Positions 57,176-64,000 of a stretch of DNA of 64,000 nt are shown piece after piece. Made by a program: the position numbers and the translations under genes. The DNA is from Spirulina subsalsa PCC 9445 (lineage in GTDB: Bacteria > Cyanobacteriota > Cyanobacteriia > Cyanobacteriales > Spirulinaceae): the NCBI RefSeq assembly GCF_000314005.1, contig NZ_JH980292.1, positions 4,376,121-4,440,120 on the forward strand. Reading direction: 5' to 3'. The notes beneath the pieces are model-generated. The model was not told the DNA's origin and made no database searches. It saw nothing but the letters and a program-made list of their open reading frames with translations. How positions within the stretch are numbered: the stretch's first letter is position 1; every line of letters begins with the position of its first letter.

Positions 57176-58666
57176 CTATTCGACAATGGCTTTAAGGTCA
57201 AATGCAGCGTTGTTTAGTTTATGTACACCCTGTTTAACTTGATTCATCCCACTGCTACTTTGTTGGGCATTTTCATTAATGCTATTGGTAGCAATAACCA
57301 CTTGTTGAATAGCAAAGGCTTGTTGTTTGGAGTTAACGGAGATTTGCTGGGAGTTAATCACAATATTGTTGATTTGCTCAGACACATCTGTAAAGGCTTT
57401 GGCGGTTTTTTGGGCTAAATTAACTGTGTTACCTACGCTTTTAATACCTTCCTCTGTTACCATCACGGTGGACAGTGTAGCTTGCTTAATTTCATTAACT
57501 AAGGTGTTAATTTTGTGGGCAGATTTTTGACTTTCGTCAGCCAGTTTACGAATTTCTGCGGCCACTACAGAAAATCCTCGTCCATGTTCCCCGGAACGCA
57601 CGGCCTCAACGGCGGCATTTAAGGCTAACATATTAGTTTGATTGGCCAAATCTCCCACCACTTGGGAAATATTGCCAATTTGATTGGTTTGTTCACTTAA
57701 ACGGGTGATTTGCTCGGCAATAGCTTCTACTTTATTACGAGTGTGACCCATTTCTACTAAGGTATCTTCCACTAAACGATTGCCATTTTGGGCGAAGGAT
57801 AAGACTTGACTAGCACCGGAGGCAGAGGTTTCCGCTTGTTGACTGGCTTGTTTGGCGGAAATTTCTAAGTCATCCATGGTTTTACTGGTTTCTTCTACGG
57901 AAATCACCTGATTACTGGTGAGTTTTTCCTGTTGTTGTACCGCGATACTAATATCCCGTGAAGAGTTGGTTATTTCATCAATGGCTTGACTAATTTTTTC
58001 GCTGACTAAAGAGGCAATTAACCAAGCGATTCCAATAGCAGAAGCGGCAGATACAATCGCTCCTAAAATCAACAAGTTAACCGCATTTTGTAAGGTCGTT
58101 CGAGCTTCTTGATTTTGTACCTTTAACTGGTTTGTTTCCTGCTGATTAAATTGAGCATTGAGTTCCAGAAAATCTAACAAAAACTGCTTACCGCCCCCTT
58201 GAAGAAATAGATTGAGGGAGTCTTGTAGGCGATTTTGCTCGATTAAACTAATCTGTGTTCGAGCATAACTATTGTATTGTTGACCAATATTGTTCATTTG
58301 CTGAAAACGCTGCAATTGCTCAGGATTGGTCACAATTTGATTTAATTTTTGACTAGAAGCTTGAAAATCGACCCAGCTTTTTTCATACAGTTGCACAAAT
58401 TCCCGATCTTGGCTAACCATATAAGCCCGAATATTCGCCACCATATTACTCCCAGCCAGTGCCATTTTATCGACTTCAATAATGGCATCTTGTACCGTTT
58501 CAACTTGGGAAAAAGCGTCAAAAACACGGTTTGCATTGGTGTAAACAATTAGTGTTGAACCCGCAAATACAGCAACCGGAATGGTATAACCTAATAGCAT
58601 TTGGGTTTTCAGTTTTAAGGTATTCCAAATGCTTTGATTTTTGGAAGAAATTAAGGGATCTTTCAT
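57176..58666 (-). CDS. Methyl-accepting chemotaxis protein, transmembrane
   Basis: 496 residues. TM1 about 23-43, helical extracytoplasmic sensor about 45-190 (four-helix-bundle type), TM2 about 193-215, then an MCP signalling domain with NAAVEAVRSGEHGRGF and VVAAEIRKLADES. A clear HAMP is not evident. ATG 58666 has AAGGAGG at optimal distance. It is a lone receptor with no che genes adjacent; it could feed the array encoded at 0.2-6.9 kb or another. Confidence 0.92.
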   Translation of the reverse strand: MKDPLISSKNQSIWNTLKLKTQMLLGYTIPVAVFAGSTLIVYTNANRVFDAFSQVETVQDAIIEVDKMALAGSNMVANIRAYMVSQDREFVQLYEKSWVDFQASSQKLNQIVTNPEQLQRFQQMNNIGQQYNSYARTQISLIEQNRLQDSLNLFLQGGGKQFLLDFLELNAQFNQQETNQLKVQNQEARTTLQNAVNLLILGAIVSAASAIGIAWLIASLVSEKISQAIDEITNSSRDISIAVQQQEKLTSNQVISVEETSKTMDDLEISAKQASQQAETSASGASQVLSFAQNGNRLVEDTLVEMGHTRNKVEAIAEQITRLSEQTNQIGNISQVVGDLANQTNMLALNAAVEAVRSGEHGRGFSVVAAEIRKLADESQKSAHKINTLVNEIKQATLSTVMVTEEGIKSVGNTVNLAQKTAKAFTDVSEQINNIVINSQQISVNSKQQAFAIQQVVIATNSINENAQQSSSGMNQVKQGVHKLNNAAFDLKAIVE

Positions 58667-59114
58667 TGCAGCCTCCTTAGCGCAACATAAATTGAATCAC
58701 AAGTAAAGGCTTTAACCAAACTTGTGATAAAAAGTTACATCCTTATTGTTATTCCGGCTGAATGAACTTTTTATTATTTTAACAAATTATTTAAGACTTG
58801 AGAGATTTAAGTGTTGAGGGAGAAAAATATTCTGAATGAACTGATAATATATCTAGGTCAATGTGAATAATTAGGGAAACCCTGTTCGGGATGACCTAAA
58901 ACGAAAGTTAAATTTTCCTAGATTATTTCTCTGGGCTGGACAGAGGGGGAAAAGCCTTTTTTAGGGTTGCTCTCTTTTCGCTCCCCTCTCCGGGTGTCGT
59001 GGGGGGCTTCGAGGGTATTTTCTAGACGAAATCTTAAATAACGCGATCGCATTTTACAAGAATCCCCTTCTCCCCTCTACAATAGGCCTCTAGTCGTTTT
59101 GAAAGAGAAAAGCT
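58667..59114. other. Divergent intergenic region between MCP and argG
   Basis: About 450 bp, AT-rich at 58740-58870, with HIP1 site GCGATCGC near 59042. It must hold promoters of both genes. No gene or strong hairpin was seen. Confidence 0.45.
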
Positions 59115-60317
59115 ATGGGTCGTGCAAATAAAGTGATTTTGGCCTATTCCGGTGGTGTAGATACCTCTGTGTGCATCCCCTACCTAAAAGAAGAGTGGGG
59201 CGTTCAGGATGTAATTACCTTGGCCGCAGACTTAGGCCAAGGGGAAGAACTCGGACCGATTCAGAAAAAAGCCCTAGATTCCGGTGCATTGGAATCTCTG
59301 GTGGAAAATGGCCAGGAAAGTTTTGTGGTAGATTATGCTTTCCCCGCCATTCGTGCCAATGCCCTCTACGAGAACCGTTACCCCCTCGCCACGGCTTTGG
59401 CGCGCCCTTTAATCGCTAAAATGTTGGTGGAAGCGGCGGAAAAATACGGAGCCGATGCTGTAGCTCATGGTTGTACCGGGAAAGGCAATGATCAGGTGCG
59501 TTTTGATGTCTCTATTGCCGCTTTAAACCCCTCTATTAAGGTGTTAGCCCCCGCCCGGGAGTGGGGGATGAGTCGAGAGGAAACCATTGCCTACGGCGAA
59601 AAATTCGGCATTCCTACCCCGGTTAAAAAGTCGTCTCCTTTTAGTATTGACCGCAACTTACTGGGGCGGAGTATTGAAGCGGGGCCTCTGGAAGATCCCA
59701 TGACGGAGCCTCCCGAAGAGATTTTTGTGATGACCAAGGCGATCGCAGACACCCCCAATGAGCCAGAATATATCGAAATTGGCTTTGAAAAAGGGACTCC
59801 TGTCACCCTCAACGGCAACGCTTTCGGTCCGGTGGAATTGATTGCCCAACTGAATGAGATTGTGGGCAATCATGGGGTAGGACGGATTGATATGATTGAA
59901 AACCGCGTGGTGGGGATTAAATCGCGGGAAATCTACGAATCCCCCGCCCTGTTGGTGTTAATTCAAGCCCACCGGGATCTTGAAAGTCTCACCCTCACGG
60001 CCGATGTGACCCAATACAAGCGGAATATTGAGGAATCCTACGCGAATTTGATTTATCAAGGGCTGTGGTATAGTCCCCTGAAAGGCGCGTTAGATGCCTT
60101 TATTAATCAAACTCAAGAGCGGGTCAGTGGTGTGGTGCGTGTGAAGTTATTCAAGGGCAATGCGATGATTGTGGGTCGCAGGTCGGACAATTCAATCTAT
60201 GCCCCCAGTCTGGCCACCTACACCTCTGAGGATACCTTTGACCACAAGGCGGCGGAAGGCTTTATTTACATTTGGGGCTTACCCACTCGCGTCTGGTCGG
60301 AAAAAATGCGAGGTTAA
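59115..60317 (+). CDS. argG: Argininosuccinate synthase
   Basis: A 400-residue enzyme joining citrulline and aspartate with ATP in arginine synthesis. P-loop [12 protein letters not shown] at residue 10, [27 protein letters not shown], and [15 protein letters not shown] (substrate loops) are complete. AAAGAG precedes the ATG. Followed by a repeat-rich spacer. Confidence 0.96.
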   Translation: MGRANKVILAYSGGVDTSVCIPYLKEEWGVQDVITLAADLGQGEELGPIQKKALDSGALESLVENGQESFVVDYAFPAIRANALYENRYPLATALARPLIAKMLVEAAEKYGADAVAHGCTGKGNDQVRFDVSIAALNPSIKVLAPAREWGMSREETIAYGEKFGIPTPVKKSSPFSIDRNLLGRSIEAGPLEDPMTEPPEEIFVMTKAIADTPNEPEYIEIGFEKGTPVTLNGNAFGPVELIAQLNEIVGNHGVGRIDMIENRVVGIKSREIYESPALLVLIQAHRDLESLTLTADVTQYKRNIEESYANLIYQGLWYSPLKGALDAFINQTQERVSGVVRVKLFKGNAMIVGRRSDNSIYAPSLATYTSEDTFDHKAAEGFIYIWGLPTRVWSEKMRG

Positions 60318-60526
60318 TAGCGGGGAGAGGGAACAGGGAACAGGGAACGGGGGATAGGGAATGGGGAGTGGGGAATAGGGAGTGGGGAGTGGGGAATCGG
60401 GAGTGGGGAATCGGGAATAGATAATAGGGAATAGTTAATAAGTCTGAATTCCTCGTCTTTCCCTCTCCCCTGCCCCCCTGCCCCCCCTCTCCCCCTCCCC
60501 CCCTGTTCCCCGTTCCCTAGAAAAAA
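60318..60526. repeat. Low-complexity GGGGAATAGG/TTCCCC tract
   Basis: About 200 bp built of GGGGAGTGGGGAATAGGGA-type units then CCCCTGCCCCCC units, the same composition as the tracts at 14055-14287 and 25046-25118, with an AATAAGTCTGAA motif like the end of that family. No gene. Confidence 0.7.
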
Positions 60527-60787
60527 ATGAAACTCATCTTTTACCATAAACCGGGCTGCCATCTCTGTGAAACCTTGGCGGAGAAACTCGCCCAACTGCC
60601 CAACTTATCCCTAGAGTTGGAGATGCGGGATATTACCACCCGTGCAGATTGGTTTGCGGCCTATGAGTACGAAATCCCCGTTATAGCCCAGATAGTGGAA
60701 GGAGAGGAGGTGGTGTTACCTCGTCTTTCCCCTCGTCTCCCTATACAGCAAATAGAGCGTATGTTAAAAAAAACATTAAGAATGTAA
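60527..60787 (+). CDS. Glutaredoxin-like (DUF836) thiol protein
   Basis: 86 residues, MKLIFYHKPGCHLCETLAEKL with a CHLC redox motif, then RADWFAAYEYEIPVIAQ, where the cis-Pro follows a strand as in thioredoxin folds, and VLPRLSPRLPIQQIE. Glutaredoxin-fold proteins of this size are soluble oxidoreductases. The gene starts right after the repeat tract and 54 bp before murE. Confidence 0.85.
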   Translation: MKLIFYHKPGCHLCETLAEKLAQLPNLSLELEMRDITTRADWFAAYEYEIPVIAQIVEGEEVVLPRLSPRLPIQQIERMLKKTLRM

Positions 60788-60841
60788 TACTGACCGGGAA
60801 GAAATCCCCAAAGGTCTAACAACGCACTAAGAGGAGTGGCT

Positions 60842-62335
60842 ATGACGACATTAAAAGCATTGTTGGCACAGGTGCCAAATCTAGGGCAACTCCCGGAACA
60901 CCCGGCACTAGAGGCTGAAGTAAAAGGACTTTCGACTAATTCCCACGCTTGTCAAGCGGGGGATTTGTTTATGGGGATGCCGGGGACGCGAGTAGATGGG
61001 GGGGAATTCTGGGAAAGTGCGATCGCCTCTGGAGCCGTTGCCGCCCTCATTAGCCCGGAAGCGGCGGCGAAATGCCCCCCGCAAGAGGCCTGTGTGATTG
61101 TTGTTCCCGATATGGTGGAGGTCTGCGCCCAAGTCGCTGACCTTTTCTATCAACAGCCCGCCCAACAATTAAACATGGTGGGGGTGACGGGAACCAATGG
61201 GAAAACCACCACTACCCATTTAATTGAACACTTTTTACGAGGGGTTAATAAACCTACCGCCCTGTTAGGGACGTTATATGTGCGTTGGCAAGGCTACGAG
61301 GAAACGGCCGTCCATACGACCCCCTTCGCGGTGGATTTACAAGGCCAATTAGCCACCGCGTTACAGGCCGGGAGCGAGTACGCGGTGATGGAGGTCAGTT
61401 CCCATGCTTTGGTACAGGGACGGGTCAAACAATGTCCCTTTGAGGTGGCCGTGTTTACCAATTTGACGCAGGATCACCTAGATTTCCATGGAACGATGGA
61501 GAATTATTATCAGGCCAAGGCGTTACTCTTTAGCCCAGAATATTTAAAGGGACGGGCGATTATTAATCAAGATGACCCCTATGGACAACGGTTAATTGAG
61601 AGTTTACCCCCACAGAAAGTCTGGCGCTATAGTGTCACCGATGCCTCGGCGGATTTGTGGATGAGCGATTTAAGCTATGAGGCCACAGGAGTTAAGGGGA
61701 TGTTACACAGCCCCCAAGGAGAGATCGAATTTCAATCCCCGTTAGTGGGTCAGTTTAATTTAGCCAACTTTTTGGCGGCAACGGGGGCGGCGCTCCATTT
61801 GGGGGTCAGTTTACCCGAGATTGTGCGACTCTTAACCCAGTTTCCGGGGGTGCCGGGGCGCATGGAACGGGTGCAAATTCGCCCAGAACAGGATATTAGT
61901 GTGATTGTGGATTATGCCCATACGCCGGATAGTTTAGAAAACCTTTTGCAAGCGTCCCGGCCGTTTATTGCGGGGAAAGCGATTTGTGTGTTTGGCTGTG
62001 GGGGAGATCGCGATCGCACCAAGCGCCCCAAAATGGGCAAAATTGCCGCCGATTTAGCCGATGTGGCCGTAGTCACTTCCGACAATCCTCGCACGGAAGA
62101 TCCCGAACAAATTTTGCGGGATGTGGTGGCGGGGATTGATCCTAGTCGGAATCCGGTGGTGATTGGCGATCGCGCTACCGCCATCCGTCAGGCCATCCTC
62201 GACGCACAACCGGGAGATGGGGTACTCATTGCCGGAAAGGGTCACGAAGACTATCAAATCCTCGGCACAGAAAAGATCCACTTTGACGACCGAGAACAAG
62301 CCCGAGAAGCCCTACAGATGCGGTTTTCCCGTTAA
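60842..62335 (+). CDS. murE: UDP-N-acetylmuramoyl-tripeptide synthetase
   Basis: About 497 residues. MurE adds the third amino acid to the peptidoglycan stem. ATP site GVTGTNGKTTTTH, HTTPFAVDL, SSHALVQGR, and DNPRTEDP, whose DNPR motif marks meso-diaminopimelate specificity. Then KGHEDYQ at the C-terminus. Start ATG 60842 with GAGGAG five bases upstream; a GTG lies two codons earlier. Convergent with the B2 gene, overlapping by 24 bp. Confidence 0.95.
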   Translation: MTTLKALLAQVPNLGQLPEHPALEAEVKGLSTNSHACQAGDLFMGMPGTRVDGGEFWESAIASGAVAALISPEAAAKCPPQEACVIVVPDMVEVCAQVADLFYQQPAQQLNMVGVTGTNGKTTTTHLIEHFLRGVNKPTALLGTLYVRWQGYEETAVHTTPFAVDLQGQLATALQAGSEYAVMEVSSHALVQGRVKQCPFEVAVFTNLTQDHLDFHGTMENYYQAKALLFSPEYLKGRAIINQDDPYGQRLIESLPPQKVWRYSVTDASADLWMSDLSYEATGVKGMLHSPQGEIEFQSPLVGQFNLANFLAATGAALHLGVSLPEIVRLLTQFPGVPGRMERVQIRPEQDISVIVDYAHTPDSLENLLQASRPFIAGKAICVFGCGGDRDRTKRPKMGKIAADLADVAVVTSDNPRTEDPEQILRDVVAGIDPSRNPVVIGDRATAIRQAILDAQPGDGVLIAGKGHEDYQILGTEKIHFDDREQAREALQMRFSR

Positions 62336-62758
62336 CGGGGCAAACACCTGATACTCTTGATAAACTTCAGCCTCTTGATTTAAGGGTTGACCCTGTACCT
62401 CAACCCAAGCATGGGCTTCTAGTTGTTCTCCTTCCCGTCTCACCCCAATCCGTAACAGACTCTCCACCCCCTGACAGCGCAGGAGGGCTTTTAGAACTAG
62501 GGCTTGGGGTAAACAGGAGGTTCTGGTGTAACGGGCGGCCACCTTGACCATTTCCGCCGTCGTGGGTAAAGCCCCATCCTCTAGGGGGAAGATGGGGAGG
62601 GAATTCAGGAGGGCTTGGGTGCGTTTTAGCCCCAAAACCTTAAGGGAGAGTGAAACAGGGGGCAAGGCGAAGAGGGCGAAGAAGAAACAAAAGCGCGATC
62701 GCCCAGATAACCCCCCATAAGTCCTAACCTTCCCCCTCACTAACTTCCACCAACTCAT
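62312..62758 (-). CDS. Lasso peptide biosynthesis B2-type protease
   Basis: 148 residues, a transglutaminase-like Cys protease domain: TSCLPQALVLKALLRCQG with the catalytic Cys, and ELEAHAWVEVQGQPLN with the His. Residues 1-35 are hydrophobic in part. B2 proteases cleave the leader of RiPP precursors. It overlaps the B1-type gene upstream by 35 bp and murE downstream by 24 bp. No precursor or cyclase gene is next to it. Confidence 0.82.
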   Translation of the reverse strand: MSWWKLVRGKVRTYGGLSGRSRFCFFFALFALPPVSLSLKVLGLKRTQALLNSLPIFPLEDGALPTTAEMVKVAARYTRTSCLPQALVLKALLRCQGVESLLRIGVRREGEQLEAHAWVEVQGQPLNQEAEVYQEYQVFAPLTGKPHL

Positions 62759-63008
62759 AAGCTAATAACTCATTCACAAACTTGAGAAGATCGGCTTTTA
62801 GCCGTTCTATCTCCACATCATACTCTTCCACCAGAACCTCCGACGCTTCAGCAATAGAACCCGACTCTTGCAGCACCTCTAACATTCGCGTGCCGATTTC
62901 ATCTAAACCAAAATACTGTTCATTGTTCAAATTAAGCAAGACCGCCTCTCCCGCTAAATCCTGCATCAAAACATCTGGAGCCAAGGTTACTCGTTGGGTA
63001 AGCATCAT
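62724..63008 (-). CDS. PqqD/lasso B1-type RiPP recognition protein
   Basis: About 94 residues: RVTLAPDVLMQDLAGEAVLLNLNNEQYFGLDEIG at the N-terminus is the PqqD-fold RRE, followed by an acidic helical half (EEYDVEIERLKADLLKFVNEL). It binds leader peptides for modification enzymes. ATG 63008 is likely; a TTG lies three codons upstream. Coupled to the B2 gene by overlap, which suggests they act together. The tRNA-Cys lies upstream on the other strand. Confidence 0.82.
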   Translation of the reverse strand: MMLTQRVTLAPDVLMQDLAGEAVLLNLNNEQYFGLDEIGTRMLEVLQESGSIAEASEVLVEEYDVEIERLKADLLKFVNELLAYELVEVSEGEG

Positions 63009-63132
63009 CGGTGACAATGTGGACAGAAACCGACCGTTATTTTAGCCTAGGTTGTGCCTTGATTCCCGATTTTCGATCAGGGACTTGTAAAGCACCCGTT
63101 CATTCTGCTACAATAAGAAACTGGATGTTAAT

Positions 63133-63204
63133 GGCGGCATAGCCAAGTGGTAAGGCCGAGGTCTGCAAAACCTCTATTCTCCAGTTCAAATCTGGATGCC
63201 GCCT
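63133..63204 (+). tRNA. trnC: tRNA-Cys (GCA)
   Basis: 72 nt. Acceptor arms GGCGGCA and TGCCGCC pair perfectly; anticodon stem GAGGT/ACCTC holds loop CTGCAAA with anticodon GCA; T arm CCAG TTCAAAT CTGG. CCA is not encoded; TTTT follows. Confidence 0.97.
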
Positions 63205-63688
63205 TTTAAACTCAGGGGTTCAGCCATCGTCTAACCCCACCAAAACCCCAAAATCCCCCCAAATTGAAGATCGTTTGAAGATCCGAAGTTGGGGGGATTG
63301 TTCTATGGGGTGTTGATAGTCGTTACTCTCGTGGCTCTACCAAATAACGCCATCTTGGAGGCTCTGCCTCCATACCAAGCGGCAGAACTGCGCAATGCGT
63401 CACGCCAGAGCATGACAAGAGACGGGTCTGATTTTTGCCTTTTCCGACTCCCACTGTTCCCTGTCCCCTTATTCAGCAGACACTAACGATTCACTGATTC
63501 GGTTTTCCAGACCTTCCCTTTCTAGTAAACCCAACCTTAAGCGAATACAACCCCCAATTAACTAAAATCTTATCGGTAAACTCCCACTCAAAAATACGGT
63601 TTTTCCGACTGTAATTCCTAAGTCCATAGACGCAAAATAAAGATGTAAGCAAACAGCAAACCAACCGACTAACTTGGAGGAAAGAGTT
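63205..63688. other. Repeat-rich region between tRNA-Cys and hsp20
   Basis: AATCCCCCCAAATT (63252-63265) and AAGTTGGGGGGATT (63286-63299) form a 14-bp stem with one mismatch, probably a terminator. TGGAGGC-TCT-GCCTCCA (63356-63372) is a small palindrome. 63437-63478 carries the repeat that ends TTATTCAGCA. From 63480 to 63680 is the hsp20 leader; no CIRCE element was seen. Confidence 0.6.
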
Positions 63689-64000
63689 ATGGCTTTAATT
63701 CGTTGGCAACCCTTCGCAGAAATGGAAACCCTTCGTCACCAAATGGATCAACTTTTTGACGAAATCACCCAAAAAACCTACACCCCATCTGCTTTGTGGA
63801 AACCCGCCATTGAACTGAAAGATACGGAAGATAAACTGATTTTACAAGTTCAATTACCGGGCATTACCCCCGATGATCTAGATATTAATGTGACCCGCGA
63901 AGCCGTTTCTATTCAAGGGGAATATCGCAGCAGCGAACAAAGCGAAGACAAAGGACTGTATCACTCCGAATTCCGGTATGGTCAGTTTAAACGGGTTATT
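63689..64000 (+). CDS. hspA: Small heat-shock protein Hsp20, cut by window end
   Basis: The first 104 residues of an alpha-crystallin-type chaperone: MALIRWQPFAEMETLRHQMD at the N-terminus, then WKPAIELKDTEDKLILQVQLPG, ITPDDLDINVTREAVSIQGEY, and YGQFKRVI just before the cut. The Glu-rich helix and LPG are typical of cyanobacterial HspA. GGAGG lies nine bases before the ATG. The rest of the domain is beyond the window. Confidence 0.93.
   Translation, partial: MALIRWQPFAEMETLRHQMDQLFDEITQKTYTPSALWKPAIELKDTEDKLILQVQLPGITPDDLDINVTREAVSIQGEYRSSEQSEDKGLYHSEFRYGQFKRVI

Noticed and set aside
60314-60595. 93-codon minus-strand frame after argG
   Set aside because: It consists of repeat translation (SPLPIPHSPLPIP) and overlaps the glutaredoxin-like gene.
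63018-63132. Possible lasso precursor gene next to the B1/B2 pair
   Set aside because: No short frame with a leader-like sequence and ribosome-binding site was found in the 115-bp gap.
63289-63486. 65-codon frame before hsp20
   Set aside because: It crosses a terminator stem and dispersed repeats; composition is not protein-like.

Overview
The window is chromosomal DNA from a photosynthetic cyanobacterium. The evidence is the frequent HIP1-type palindrome GCGATCGC, genes for PetM (cytochrome b6f) and a Psb28-type photosystem II factor, a cyanobacterial DUF3531 gene, a group 1 sigma factor of SigA type, and repeat families typical of cyanobacteria. I do not name a species. Housekeeping genes are scattered as single genes or small operons: galE, folC, pdxA, a cysteine desulfurase, sigA, dusB, argG, murE, tRNA-Cys and an hsp20 cut by the window end. 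No rRNA, CRISPR array, prophage or integrase was seen.

Layout. 0.2-6.9 kb (minus strand): a six-gene Che/Pil-type chemosensory operon (two response regulators, CheW, MCP, CheA-REC hybrid, CheW). Its MCP begins with an ethylene-receptor-type membrane domain. 7.4-9.3 kb: a two-partner-secretion TpsB transporter. 9.5-13.8 kb: GH38 alpha-mannosidase and galE. 14.3-15.5 kb: folC. 16.7-22.6 kb: a signalling island (PAS kinase, EAL phosphodiesterase, GAF protein, zinc-ribbon protein, REC protein with a degenerate HisKA, multi-PAS kinase), closed by an IS4-family element whose target duplication contains the kinase start codon. 24.1 kb: ROK kinase. 25.1-31.0 kb: an operon of CheY, CheC and two PAS/GAF/GGDEF proteins. 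31-37.4 kb: small conserved genes, psb28, petM, pdxA, a pentapeptide-repeat protein and an FAD oxidase. 37.8-40.2 kb: a GAF/PAS/GGDEF protein with a cyanobacteriochrome-like GAF. 40.3-43.2 kb: DUF3531, a decayed tnpB, a zinc-knuckle protein and cysteine desulfurase. 43.3-48.7 kb: response regulator, sigA, SGNH-like lipoprotein, dusB. 49.2-57.2 kb: a giant secreted TpsA exoprotein ending in a CHAT (caspase-like) protease domain, followed by SRPBCC, membrane-TPR and secreted FecR-like proteins. 57.2-64 kb: an MCP, argG, a glutaredoxin-like protein, murE, an orphan lasso-peptide-type B1/B2 pair, tRNA-Cys and hsp20.

How it fits together. Environmental signalling dominates: one chemosensory array, a second MCP, two histidine kinases, several receiver proteins, three diguanylate cyclases with intact GGEEF-type motifs, one EAL phosphodiesterase and a CheC phosphatase. 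This suits control of pilus motility and surface attachment by light and small molecules. The most notable items are the ethylene-type chemoreceptor, the predicted bilin-binding GAF-GGDEF protein, the CHAT-bearing exoprotein with near-identical 555-bp internal repeats, and four solo right ends of an IS200/IS605-type element. The solo right ends carry a terminal hairpin with two compensatory base-pair changes, and they resemble TnpB guide-RNA (omega RNA) scaffolds without an intact tnpB in the window.
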